From: Chromobotia macracanthus
Taxonomy: Eukaryota > Chordata > Actinopteri > Cypriniformes > Botiidae
Length of the DNA stretch: 64,000 nt
Direction of reading: 5' to 3'
Assembly (NCBI GenBank): GCA_036877525.1
Contig: JAZGTH010000101.1
Coordinates: forward strand, 2,070,001-2,134,000
Shown: piece by piece, positions 36,878 to 49,042 of the stretch
Layout: each line of letters begins with the position of its first letter
How positions within the stretch are numbered: position 1 is the first letter of the stretch
The notes under the pieces: model-generated
Databases searched by the model: none
The model's input: the letters and a program-made list of their open reading frames with translations, nothing else
What the model was told of the DNA's origin: nothing
Position numbers and translations under genes: made by a program

Positions 36878-39800
36878 ATGGCTCTTCACGTCCCTAAAGC
36901 ACCGGGCTTTGCCCAGATGTTGAAAGATGGTGCGAAGGTAGGACTGTTAAACGAGTGTTTTGATTTTGTTGTGTTGTTTCTGAGCACGCCCAATGAGTTC
37001 CTATAGAGACTTCTAGAACATGGGCCTTCTGTTCCTTCTAGTTAGCGGTAACCCCCCAGACTTTAGCGATCAATTAAGAAATAATAGTTTGAGATAGATC
37101 ATAATTAATACAGTGTCTTAAGAGTCTGTCTGGCGTTTGACAGGAAATAATTTGCATCAGACAGTGATGGATAATTGAAGTTAGCCTGTTAGCTGTAGAC
37201 ATGTGCGGCTACCGGCACAGCACTGTTACTGATAGGCAGATACAGTGATACACCCCATTCACTGATTATCTAAACATTTTACAGATATTATATTAATATA
37301 TAAAAAGACATCCGTCTGTGTTAACTGGCAGCGTCACAGCAATCTAGCCATTTAAATACAACATTGACGGAGTTAATTTATTATTTAACATAACAATGAA
37401 GGATGCAAGCAGTTAGCCAGCAATGGGCTGTTCCCTAATCTCAGATCTGCAAATGTTTCGTAGATTTTCTCTCGCCAGTTGACCTTGCGATCAACAATTT
37501 TAACAAGTTAATTGTTTTAATGCTAATAGTAATGTTTTTGTTACTAATAAAATTAATAAGCCTTTCAAAAAACATTTTAAAGATGTATTTTGGTTTTGCA
37601 TATGTACTTTAAAAGCATTATCTGACCATAAGAACATCATCTTTGATAACTGATTCTCTCTGTTTTCACAGTAACACATACTGATATGTGTTGATATACA
37701 CTTTGAATGTGCTTTGAGTCTTATTGAGAAAAGCTTCTGCCAAATGCGTAAATATGTAAATGTAAGTTTGCTTACGCGTTGCATTTACATTTTATCTCTC
37801 TTTTTTATTTAATTATGCTGTTTGCTTTCAGCACTATTCTGGTCTTGAGGAGGCAGTTTTCAGGAATATCCAGGCTTGCAAAGAACTAGCACAGACAACA
37901 AGGACTGCATATGGACCTAATGGTAACACTTATTTTTTCTACTATGGTAAACTAGACTGTATTAGTAGAAATCAACAGTGAGAAATTCTGAAGTCTCATT
38001 ATATAAATTGTTGGCCTCATTTTTCACAGGTATGAACAAAATGGTCATCAACCACCTGGAGAAACTCTTTGTCACAAATGATGCTGCCACCATTCTCAGA
38101 GAGCTGGAGGTAATCAGAGTTGTCATAGAAATACACTGTAATATCAGTAACACACTGGCAATAATATGAACTAGCCTGCATAAGTTTTCCATTAATAGTG
38201 TGTTTGTCAATTCACAGGTTCAGCACCCAGCAGCCAAAATGATTGTGATGGCATCTCACATGCAAGAGCAGGAAGTTGGTGATGGAACAAACTTTGTGCT
38301 GGTGTTTGCTGGGGCTCTGTTGGAGCTGGCAGAAGAGTTGCTGAGGATGGGCCTGTCTGTGTCAGAGGTCTGTAAACACAAGATCTAATCCAATAATATT
38401 TTGATTCTACAATAGCCTGCTGAATACTGTTTTTTTGTTTAGGTACTTAGCTATTTCCTGTTTGTGTAATTTATGGTTTGATTGTGGATTGTTTTATTCA
38501 GGTGATTGAGGGATATGAGATGGCATGTAAGAAAGCTCTGGAGATCCTGCCTGACTGTGTTTGTTCCTCGGCTAAGAACATGCATGATCTGAATGAGGCC
38601 ACGGCAATGATCCGCACAGCTGTCATGAGCAAACAGCACGGCAATGAGGACTTCCTGGCCAGCCTCATCGCACAAGCCTGCGGTAAAACCTGAATCTGCA
38701 TACAGTGTTCTCTGACAATGATAATGTGTTCAGTTTAATTACCTGATTAATAATACCTTTAACCCCATTTGTATGGGAAATGTTACTGACGTTTTAACAG
38801 GTTGTTTATTTTCTTTTTTTAGTCTCTATCTTCCCTGAGTCTGGCAATTTCAATGTTGACAATGTCAGAGTGTGCAAGATTTTAGTAAGTATAAAGATAT
38901 GTCCTGATATTGCATAGAATAAATAATTAGTTGTATGTTTTGTAGGGCAAAATTATTTATTTCCTTGTCTGTGTAGGGTTGTGGCCTGAACTCTTCTACA
39001 ATGCTCCATGGGATGGTATTTAAGAAGGAAACAGAAGGAGATATCACATCAGTCAAAAATGCAAAGATAGCTGTGTTCTCCTGTCCATTTGACTGTATGG
39101 TTACCGAAACCAAGGTAGGAGAATGCTCATCGGTAACAACAATATCAAATGCCACTCAACGCATTGCTCTTACTTCACACAAAGCTATTTGTTTTTTTAA
39201 AATGTTGTTTGTTGTCTGCTTTCTCATAGGGCACAGTTTTGATAAAGAATGCAGAGGAGCTGATGAGTTTCAGTAAAGGAGAGGAGGACCTGATGGATGA
39301 CCAGGTTAAGTCTATTGCTGATTCAGGGGCCAATGTAGTCGTTACTGGGGGCAAAGTTGCTGACATGGCCCTTCATTATGCCAACAAGTACAAGCTCATG
39401 GTGGTCAGGTAAGTGGTGAATCCATTTGTTCAGTGCAGTCCTCCCAAACCAATTCATTTTCAGTACTTTATTTCAAGAACAAAACAGAATTGAGTAGTAC
39501 CTGATATTTGTAAATTCTATGTATTCTGTACCAAGGCTAAACTCAAAATGGGACCTTAGAAGACTATGCAAAACTGTAGGAGCCACTGCATTGCCCAGAC
39601 TGGTAAGTTGTTCTTATTTCCACCTTTTTAGACTGTAGTCTTGGTTTAGACTTACTCTCTCAGTCTCAGTGTTGTTTTTAATCCTCTGAATAAACAGACA
39701 TCCCCGACCCCAGAGGAGATGGGCCGTTGTGACAGTGTTTACCTGTCAGAGGTTGGAGACACTCAGGTTGTGGTCTTTAAACATGGTGAGAATTTTTATA

Positions 39801-41384
39801 TAAATTTTATAAAGCAAGACGTCAATGATGATGTAATGTTTTAAAAAAAATGAGTCTTTGACTCATTTGACTATCATTTCTAGATAAAGAGGAGGGCGCC
39901 ATCTCTACTTTGGTAATTCGTGGGTCCACAGACAATCTGATGGATGATATTGAGCGTGCCATTGATGATGGAGTAAACAACTTTAAAGTTCTTGTCAGGG
40001 TGAGTTTATTGAAACTTCTCCCCCATAACAACCACTTGTAACTGAAATCATTGAAGTCATGAGAGAACACGAAACTAACTGAATTATTTTCCTCTCAGGA
40101 CAAGCGTCTTTGTCCGGGTGCAGGCGCCACTGAAATTGAGCTGGCTAAACACATAACCTCCTATGGAGAGGTAAACAAGTCATAATTTCATTGAATTCTG
40201 CAGCTGACTAAACCTGAACTTGCAATTTAATTGATATTCTAATGTCTTTTAAAGTCTTGTCCAGGCCTAGAGCAGTACGCTATCAAGAAGTATGCTGAGG
40301 CGTTCGAAGCGCTACCTCGTGCTTTAGCGGAGAATTCCGGTGTGAAGGGCAACGAGTTGATCTCCAAACTGTACGCCGCCCACCACGAGGGCAACAAGAA
40401 CACCGGCTTTGACATCGAGGTGAGGGTTTTACAGGGTGTTTTTCCAGTAAATACCTGTTAAATAGGGCCCTATAAAGAAGGCCCCCAAATCACTGATGAA
40501 TGTGTATTTTTTAAACTGTGTTTAGGGAGAGGGGCCGGCTGTGAAGGACATGATGGAGGCTGGTATCTTTGATCCATACCTGGTTAAACACTGGGGCATC
40601 AAAATGGCCACAAACGCTGCCATTACTGTTCTCCGTGTAGATCAGGTTAGATCTTCATTGTGCAGTTATTTCTGTGTATCTACAGTTTCGCTTTGGTATC
40701 AATTTCAGGATTATAATGTGATATGTATGCCAGATCATTATGGCTAAGCCAGCAGGGGGACCCAAAGCCCCCAAACAGCAAGGACACTGGGACAAGGATG
40801 GTTGGGAAGAGGAGCCAGACAAATTTGATACACATCATTGATAAATCAAACAAATGGCAAAGGTGCCCCAAAAATCACCATGTCTGGAGTGCTTAACCAC
40901 TAAAGTGATGGAGGGTGTTGCATGAACACTGGAAATTATACTAGCGATGTTCACACAGTTTGTTTGGATGGTGTTTGGTTAACAACTTAAAGGAGATCAG
41001 GATTATTTGCTTTTAATCCTTAAATAGAAATATTGTTGGCTTTAATTTTGACAGTTGCATTGTAGCTTCAGGTATTTGTTTTGAACTTTTGAACTTGCAA
41101 CGTAAATTAATGTACAAAGCATTAACACCAACTTGTAGTTGTTTTCTATTCTGTGATGTTTTGAGTTTCGACAACTGGAGAGTTTGGCACAGTTCGCTTG
41201 CATGCAGCATGCACTAACAGCACTTTTTTCCTCACAAAGGCCTCGAAGCACAGCTAACAATGTACCAAATCAAAATGATGACTGTCTGAATATGTCTGTA
41301 TCTACCCCACAGATCATCATGGCCAAGCCAGCTGGAGGACCCAAAGCTCCACAAGGAAAGAAGGATTGGGATGAAGATGAATGA
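36878..41384 (+). CDS. cct8: cct8, T-complex protein 1 theta subunit (TRiC/CCT chaperonin)
   Basis: Theta subunit of the cytosolic eight-membered chaperonin ring that folds actin, tubulin and other proteins with ATP. Fifteen coding exons: 36878-36937, 37832-37922, 38030-38109, 38218-38367, 38502-38682, 38823-38884, 38977-39114, 39230-39408, 39536-39602, 39698-39785, 39884-39999, 40099-40170, 40255-40419, 40526-40645, 41313-41384. Every junction is GT-AG and in phase; the product is 546 aa (human 548). Visible landmarks: start MALHVPKAPGFAQMLKDGAK; nucleotide-site TAYGPNGMNKMV; catalytic-loop GDGTNFV; apical-domain VVVTGGKVADMALHY; equatorial LCPGAGATEIELAKH. The acidic tail ends KKDWDEDE and faces the folding chamber in known CCT structures. 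A second, diverged copy of the last exon lies upstream at 40734-40841. The ATG is in a good context (aaaATGG). Transcription is divergent from map3k7cl. Confidence 0.97.
37690..37765 (+). mobile_element. SINE tail fragment in cct8 intron 1
   Basis: Only the 3' part of the family remains: ctttgaatgtgctttgagtc ... aaaagcttctgccaaatgcgtaaatatgtaaatg. Confidence 0.55.
40734..40841 (+). CDS. cct8: cct8 duplicated alternative last coding exon
   Basis: Directly after the exon ending at 40645 (...VLRVDQ) and an acceptor at ...tatgccag, an in-frame exon encodes IIMAKPAGGPKAP, identical to the start of the usual last exon at 41313, then a different tail (KQQGHWDKDGWEEEPDK to TGA, 35 aa). In the 13 shared codons six differ, all silently. 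The tail is longer, acidic and ends in DTHH. Splicing to it would give a 558-aa theta subunit. The acceptor's pyrimidine tract is weak and no AATAAA follows before 41313, so a transcript using it probably reads through to the shared poly(A) signal. Whether it is used cannot be told from sequence. Confidence 0.8.
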   Translation: MIMAKPAGGPKAPKQQGHWDKDGWEEEPDKFDTHH

Positions 41385-41543
41385 TGTCACTAACCTGCGT
41401 GTTCCTTCGTCTGTTCCTCAACGTCTTAGCTTTTCGAGTGTTGTGTATTTAAAATCAAGACCAAGATTTCTTTTGTATTTTTTTAGGATAAGCCATCCAT
41501 ATTAACAATAATGTGTGGCTTTGAGCTGTTTTTCTCCAGTCCC

Positions 41544-41549
41544 AATAAA
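41544..41549 (+). terminator. cct8: cct8 poly(A) signal AATAAA
   Basis: AATAAA in ...cagtcccaataaaaggcacttg, 160 nt after the cct8 stop codon and followed by GT/T-rich sequence (cagcgtgactcttttc). This is a typical position for the cleavage signal of a short 3' UTR. Confidence 0.75.
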
Positions 41550-42274
41550 AGGCACTTGAGCTGTCAGCGTGACTCTTTTCTTTAAATCAGTTGTTTTATA
41601 CTGAACTCATCTGCCTTCAAGCATCATCTGTAAAATTTAATAATTGTCTGAATTTTTGAAAACCTAAAATAGCGAAACGCTGCATTAGAGGTGGGCGTAG
41701 GCTGTTGTATATCTTTATGATCGTCCCCCTTGCCAAAGGCAGTTTCTCTGTCCAGCTATTACCCCTGTCCAACACCCCTGGTTAGATATTGTGAGCTGCA
41801 GCCTAAGCAGGTTGCATGCTACTGACCTGGTGAACTGGGTGGAAAGCAATAGAAATGCAATTTTCATAATCTTAGCTTACTGTTATAATTACACGTAATC
41901 ATTTTCAGTCAGTTATACCAAGCCCATGCAAGTGTATCCTAATTAAGAGACTTTTAAAGGGATGATTCACCCAAAAATAAAAATCCTTCCATCATACTCA
42001 CCCTGACGTCATTCAAACCTGTCTGACCTTGTTTGCATCTGAGAAGCAAAGTAAGATATTTTGAAGTACGCTGGTAACAAATCAACAGCGGCACCCATTG
42101 ACTTCCATTGCATGGGTACAAAAACACAGATATTCATAAAATAGTTTATGTATAATTGTTCCTTTAAAAGCTGCGTTATCTATTACAACGAGGCCCTTTC
42201 CCGGGAGCGCGCGTGAACCTGGAGCTCTCCGCACGCCTGATCTCTGGGCGCGCGCTCTCGCTCTGGCGTTAAAC
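41550..42274. promoter_or_regulatory. tmem135: cct8-tmem135 spacer and tmem135 promoter
   Basis: Short head-to-tail spacer. It holds a TTCACCCAAAAA-family repeat (41954-42132) and, at 42190-42270, a strongly GC-rich stretch (ggagcgcgcgtgaacc, gggcgcgcgctctcgctctgg) just upstream of the tmem135 ATG, probably its core promoter and 5' UTR. This is also the junction between two synteny blocks that are unlinked in human. Confidence 0.55.
41954..42132 (+). mobile_element. TTCACCCAAAAA-family element before tmem135
   Basis: aaagggatgattcacccaaaaataaaaatccttccatcatactcaccctgacgtcattcaaacctgtctgacc ... cccattgacttccattgcatgggtaca. It lies about 140 bp upstream of the tmem135 start codon, close to the promoter. 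Confidence 0.75.
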
Positions 42275-45200
42275 ATGGCTGCTCTCAGCAAGTCCATACC
42301 GCATAGCTGCTATGAGATCGGACACACATGGAATCCGTCATGTACGACCTCGACCCTGCAGGTGACAGCCGGGGCCCTGGAGGTCTCTCTAAAATTATAT
42401 GCACCTCTCTATCTGGTGAGTGAATTAACGCAGATCTTAAGGCTGAATCTCCAGCGCAAGGGCGAAGTTAGCCAGACAGCTACATGAGAGTAATGCAGGA
42501 CGATGCAAGGGCCCGTCTGTATCTTTATATTGTATTGTTGTTTACACTAGTAATAAAACGTACTAATAATAATAATAAAAACGTTTTACAATTACTAGCT
42601 TTTTAATGGTCCAGGGTAGGGTTCCATGATGTGATAAGCTGTCAGTCTTGCTGAATGAAACTGACCCAAACTGTCAAATTCTCGACTTTGTGCCAAAACA
42701 TCTCTCTGTATGTTTATTATTTCAGATTATTTCACGTTTTTATTGACATTTTATTCAGCAAGGGTCTTTAAAACGTGTACGTTTAATGTTAAACTGTCTG
42801 GTTGTTTTTGCACGATCATTCTCATTAAACTGAAAGTGACATAACGCTGACAGTTTTTCACTGCATTTTACATTACAGTAATGTAATGCCCCATTGGGCA
42901 TTACAAATGGTGAATGCCCCATTTTTCATGTAATGCTGAAAAATGGGCATTCACCGAGCTATCATCATTGTTTGTTTGCTCATTTTGAGTCATTTTGCTG
43001 GCACATATTAGGCATTATCATATTAGATGATAAATTATCAAGGGCATAATGATTATGGCATGTGGGCTTGAACCAGAATCTTCTTAGATTTAGCCACTGT
43101 TTTACACTACACATGTTTATTTGAGTTTTTTTGGCTCACGGCCTCTGTAGTAAGTGTACTGAAAGTCTTTTTGGGTAAAACGTTAACTAAATGACAAATT
43201 CATTGATGTTTGTGTTTGTTATGGTGTAACCAAAGATCTATAGTCTGTTTTGGCACAACTGGCTGTAAGTTTATAGGTCAGACAGGGAGTATTGCATCAT
43301 ATTGTCATCAGTTTCCATTGCAAAACCACATTTACAGTGGTACAGTCTCTGAACTGAAGTGATCAGCGGTGCTTGCATTAGTGGCATCTAGTTAAATATG
43401 CCATTGATTTTGTGAAAATTTATGTTGGCTCTTATAGACGGGCGAGCATGTTACCTGAACATACATACAACAGAAATCAGCGTGTAGAAATATTGCAATA
43501 ACCTGAATTACAGCTGAAGTTTTTGTGTAATGTCAGTCAGTGTGTCTGTCTTTCTTTCTTTCTTTCTTCACCCTCTAAAACAGGATAGTTCATATCAGAG
43601 TTTTGTGTTTGATTGTGTAATCCAATGATAGCAGAGAATTGTAGTGGTGAAGTCTTCGATTTCGATTCATTAAATTCAGTTTTAATTCTATAGTGCTTTT
43701 CCCAATGTGCACTTCTGCAAAACAGCTTTACAGAAAACTTTTCAGTACAAGAAGAGTATACCAATCAGAGAGCAAAATGAAAGTGACTTTTCTTAACTTT
43801 GAAGTTACTTTTGTGTGTTTCAGATTGCAGCCATCCTTAGGAGAAGGAAAAAGGATTATTACATGAAAAGGCTGGTTCCTGAGATCCTGCAGTCCACGTC
43901 TTTCCTGACTGCAAATGGAGGCCTGTACATTGCGTTCTTCTGCATTCTGCGGTAAAGTACCAAATTACAGTTGAAAAGTGATTCGGAGAAAATGTTTGTT
44001 CAATGACAAACTGGACTCACATGTGTGCTGGCATTCAAACAAGAACTGTAAAGAAACCTTTGAATCCCTGCTGTTATCATGAACACGAGAACATTACCAT
44101 CCATAAAGGAGTGTTAAGACATAAAATTATGTACTGAGATAAAGTTTGGATTTATGACTGGTATTCAGCATAACTGTTTGGTTCAATGGAATATAGTTAA
44201 CCTAATTTACTGTTTAATTAAAACTTTCTCTAAATGAGGCAAATATTAACAGCAATATTATGTCCAGATGGATGTACAACTGTTAGCTCAAGCTTGCTGT
44301 TGTTTAGTTATTCATGCAGATGTTGCGATTATAAATGACTAGTTATTCTTCCACTGTTCCTTCCTTTATCTGTCTTATTCAGGAGGCTGTTGGGCCGTTT
44401 CTACTCCTGGTCAGCTGGTTTTGGGGCGGCACTGCCTGCATCATACATTGCCATACTAATAGAGCGTAAAAGCAGGTTAGACTTGATCTTTTCCCCTCAC
44501 GCTGATTAGAAATCTTCTGACTCATTTCTCATTCAAATTGTATTCATATTTACAAACTGAAAGCAAGAAATTCAAAAACAATAAATGAAGGTATATTGTA
44601 ATGGAAAAGAGTAACAGCCATACACAGATTGTTATATTGTGTTCCTGAAGCTCAGTTCGTACAGCATGCTACTAGCAACACCAAGGTCATGGGTTAGAAG
44701 CTCAGGGAGTGTACAGTCAGATGAAAATGTAATACATTTAATAGATAAAATGTATGCTATACTGTGTTTTTCTATGGTTAAGTTGTTTTAGAATAAATCA
44801 TCTGCAAAATGCATAACTGTAAATGACATGTATGTCAATATGTCACAAAAACATAAAGCTTGGTCAAAGACTCTCGTAATCTTGCACAAGACATTTACTT
44901 TATTTCTAGTTTATTACTGATTTAATAATAGTATAATAAATACTCTGTCTGTATACAGGAGAGGACTTCTAACAATTTATATGGCAAACCTGGTAAGACA
45001 ATTTAGCATAATTATTTTGTTTTAGTTCTGCAAAATTTAATCTTGACAGTTCTTTCATGCTTTTTTGACATCTCCTGGCAGTACTCAGCATCACAGCTGT
45101 TATCTGTCATCTGTCACTTATGTTGCTTTTTCTGGAAAGTTCTGACCAAACTGTCTGTTTCAAGAAAACCAAGGCTGATTTTGATGTCAAGTTCTGTGTC

Positions 45201-48200
45201 ATTTCCAGGCAACTGAGACAATTTTTCGGATGGCTGTTAAACGAGGTCTCCTTAAGCCTGTGAAACATGGAGAGGTACTTCCTTTCCAAGTTTTCAGCAG
45301 CTTGGTGACATGTTTGTGCTGATACAAGTAAATCTTTTAGTACTAATGATGAAATGTCATTTTCCAGACAAAAACATTATCACCATGAGCTGGAATAATC
45401 TTGACCTCATCATAAAAATGGTTTTAGATTTGGATCTTCTTGATTACTATCTCAAGATCTCCTCTTGCTTTTCAGGTTCTTCTCTTCTGCTTGACTGCGT
45501 CTCTCTACATGTTTTTTTTCAGGTTAGTTGGTCAGGTTATTGCTTAATAGACACAAAGTAAAAGTTTTCCTACATTGCTTAATCTAGTTAGCGGTGCAGT
45601 AAGCAGTTTGTAAGAAATGATGTTGATGTTTTTTTAAATCGACGCCCAAACAAACACATCCCTCCCATCGTTGCTCCGCCCTCAAAATAATAAACATAGT
45701 ATGCAACACAAGAAAACAACTAACAGCTGATATATACTCCCCCTATTGCTGATTGGCTGCAGAAGTGTTATGGTGATTGTTTTTTCTTCTATTTATACAG
45801 CCAGAACTACATGAAAACACAATATTTTATTAGAAACACACACAAAACAGACATCTATTAAATATTTGTGAGCTTGTTGGCTTGGGTGGTGATTTCAAAT
45901 TTCAGCAGTGTTTATCAGAAATCGCTTACACCTTGCACCTTGAAATGACAAAGTTCTATTATAAATACAGCTTTTGTAATCAATTACCTGTTAATTTCTG
46001 ATGTTATCTTCAGATGTAAAGATGGGCTCAATGGCTTTGCTTTCTCTGCCCTAAAGTAAGTCATACATGTTTCTTATTGTGATTTACGCAATTTACTGTT
46101 AATCCTATAGCGCAAAAGAAGACAGCCTGTTCAGTGTGTTAACGTGTAGTTGCTCTGTTAAAGAAGATTATGTGTGTGGTAGATTTATAGTTGGGAAGGA
46201 GGAGATCCCTACGCACTCTTGCCTGGCTGAGCACACATACCCACAAGGCTCAGAGAGGCCTGCAACACCACAGGATGAGAGAGCAGAGCCCACGTCTTCC
46301 TCTGGGGGGAGCTGCATCAGAGCACTAACTCGCAGACTGCTAGACTTAGTGTGAGTAGCAGAAAATTTGTTGGCCTTTTCTGTAATTTTGCTCATCAGAA
46401 TCTGTGACCACCAAGAGGTCAAAATTGTTATTATGGAATTATCCTTAAAAGTTCACACCCAGGGTCCAAAATTAGCTTAAAATGTTATGCTAATTTTTTT
46501 TTTAAGCATACATTTTGAATTTAAATTATTCATGTTTTGTTCATTTCATGCAATTTAGGCCTTACATTACGTTTCCAGAGGCTTCAGGTTTCTAGAGTTA
46601 CTGATCAACTGGTCAAAGCCAATTTTTATTTGTTAATTTTGGACCTTGCTTATTTAACTGTCAGCTCCATTTTCATGCGTATATGTCGCCCCGCCTCATA
46701 ACGCATGCATGTGTGCATTCATTGCGTGTGTGTTGTCCCCTTTAGATGCAAACATGGACCCAGGCATAGATGTTGCAAACACTATCAAGACAACTGCATC
46801 TCCTACTGTGTTAAAGTAAGAGTCTGAGACCTCCTATCCTGCTGTCCTTGAATCCATTCATCTGTTTGTTCTGAGAGCTTGTGTGTGAGGAGAAACAAGT
46901 AGTGTGTAAAAGTGTTAGCGTGATGGTTTTATCTAGGTGAAGGGGTACGTCGATAGCGAGCAAAGGGCACCACTACCTGCTGTGAAGCTGTTCTGAGAGG
47001 TTTCTGGAAAGCAGCTTTTGAGACTCTTCAAAGTTTCTATTGCTTTGTGTTTTTAAAGGGTTTCATCCGAATGTTCAGCGTGGGTTATCTCATTCAATGC
47101 TGTTTGAAGGTTCCATCAACGTTCAGACATGTCTTCACAAAACCTTCTCGCCTGCTCTCGCTGCTCTACAACAAAGAGAACTTCCAGCTAGGAGCTTTCC
47201 TGGGATCTTTTGTCAGTATATACAAGGTATTTCATCTGCATTAAGATCCACTCCTGTTGTTCCTATGAGACAATCTTCTGGTACTTTGAGAGGGTTTTGT
47301 TTTCCTCAGTTTTTACTGTGAAGTGTTTTGAAAGCTTTCTCTCCTTTACTGACAGGGCACAAGCTGTTTACTGAGATGGATGCGTAACTTGGATGATGAG
47401 CTTCATGCTGTCATCGCAGGTAAAGTGTGTTTTGAACTCTTATTTGTTGATTTGGCACAGCCATTAAAGGTTTTCAATTCTTGTTTTTTCCTATTTATCT
47501 GCTCAGGTTTTCTCGCCGGCACCTCAATGTTCTTCTACAAGAGCACCTCTATCTCTATGTACCTGTTCTCCAAACTAGTGGAGGTACTCATCAACCTGCT
47601 TTTTGGTTGAACTGCGTTATTAAAACTCTTCTGATATGACACAATAGGCCAAATTTAAATCCACAAATTTAAAGGGATAGTTCACCCAAAAACAACATGA
47701 TGGATAATGCTTTAACTATGCATGTACATACACAAGCACAACAGGTCTGCAAGATGTATTGAAATTATATAAAAACTGCAATATGCATATTGGAATAATT
47801 GAATGATTTTATTACTTCAAGTTATGAATAATCAAAAGTTTTAATTCGATGCACAGACACTGGCATGCAAAAACAAATGTGAAACTTGTATGTTGGTTAT
47901 ATAACATTTTGAGTTTTTCAATATATTTTAATGTAATTTTAATTTTTATTGCATTTTTTTAATTTCAATGTTTTGTTGATTTTACAAAACGAAAGCGTTA
48001 TCGTATTGAATATCGCTTATCACATTATTTAGCAAGCTATCACATTTTTCCTCAATATCATGCAGCCCTGACACACATTGTATGTGTTAATATATGTTAA
48101 CTCCGTTAATATCAGTAATCTCTCCACTGTCTGTGTTTAGACTCTCTATTTCAAAGGAATTGAAGCAGGCAGGTTTCCATACTTTCCTGAAGCCGATACG

Positions 48201-49042
48201 ATAATCTATGCCATCTCCACTGCTATCTGTTTCCAAGCGGTAAAATATGTTTAAAATCCACACAAAAACACCCTTTGGACACTCAAGGACACTTCACACC
48301 AAAGCAAACAAAGAAAAACATTAAAATGCACAATCCGTTTACAGCCAGTGTGGTTTGTGACTTATCGATTGCCTAATCACCCGTTGAATGAAAACTGTGC
48401 CAAACATCATTATTTTAAAGAAAAAAATCATGAACACCCTTTTCAAGGAAAACATTTCACAAAAATGAGTTTGTTAGTTGGTTTGTTAGTCAAACTTAGT
48501 GGAGCAGAAAATTAATGTTAATTTGAACCACATCCATTATAAATAACCTTGGGACCAAAAAAATCCTCTTGTGTAAAAGTGATTTTTTTTTTGATATTCT
48601 GTTCTAATGCAATAGCATTCATACAGTTTAAAGTTTGTCTTCTTTAGTCATTATTGAACTACAATTATGTTCTCTTATTGTAAGGTTTAATTATGTGCTA
48701 TGTTATGAAACTAACTCCTATGCCTTTAAATAACTAATGATGTTTTTTCACCTCAGGCTGTTATGGAAGTGCAAAATCTAAGGCCATCATACTGGAAGTT
48801 TCTACTGCGGTTGACAAAGGGCAGGTGCGTATTATAGGAGATTTGATTAATAATTCTGTTTGTGTGTGTGCGAATGTGAATTCATCAAGCTATTGATTTC
48901 TTTGTACAGGTTTGCTCTGATGAACAGAAAAGTGCTTGATACTTTTGGCACCGAAGCTTCCAGGCACTTCCGTGACTTTACACCTAAACTTGATCCCAGA
49001 TATGCGCTGTTTCCCATAGACATGGATGTACAGCTGGGCTGA
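42275..49042 (+). CDS. tmem135: tmem135, multi-pass transmembrane protein 135
   Basis: Fifteen coding exons: 42275-42415, 43824-43951, 44383-44475, 44959-44992, 45209-45274, 45476-45522, 46014-46055, 46183-46350, 46746-46815, 47059-47226, 47356-47419, 47507-47583, 48141-48239, 48757-48824, 48910-49042. Phases close to give 465 aa (human 458). The N-terminus MAALSKSIPHSCYEIGHTWN and the cysteine-rich segment (YEIGHTWNPSC; later KHGPRHRCCKHYQDNC) are diagnostic of TMEM135. Hydrophobic segments are seen at YIAFFCIL, FGAALPASYIAIL, VLLFCLTASLYMFFF, FLGSFVSIYKG, FLAGTSMFF and IIYAISTAICF. Family work links the protein to mitochondrial dynamics, peroxisomes and lipid handling; nothing here refines that. 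The exon at 46183 is the most diverged part, a Pro/Ser/Glu-rich linker after KEEIPTHS. The protein ends MDVQLG. Confidence 0.95.
42884..42955. repeat. Two tandem foldback palindromes in tmem135 intron 1
   Basis: TAATGCCC-CATT-GGGCATTA (42884-42903) is an 8-bp-arm palindrome. It is followed by a hairpin at 42909-42955 with 19-20-bp arms (GGTGAATGCCCCATTTTTCA against its reverse complement, one bulged base) and an 8-nt loop. The word ATGCCCCATT occurs in both. This may be a small foldback element or a hairpin RNA. Confidence 0.7.
43655..43742 (-). repeat. Interspersed repeat, 'gtaaagctgctttg' type
   Basis: On the minus strand: tctgtaaagctgttttgcagaagtgcacattgggaaaagcactatagaattaaaactgaattt, matching 33340-33402. 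tmem135 intron 1. Confidence 0.6.
44636..44828 (+). mobile_element. tRNA-derived SINE in tmem135 intron 3
   Basis: Head gttcctgaagctcagttcgtacagcatgctactagcaacaccaaggtcatgggtt and tail gaataaatcatctgcaaaatgcataactgtaaatgac, with an internal expansion between them. Confidence 0.65.
47668..47705 (+). mobile_element. TTCACCCAAAAA-family fragment
   Basis: Only the first part (tttaaagggatagttcacccaaaaacaacatg) remains, in a tmem135 intron. Confidence 0.6.
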
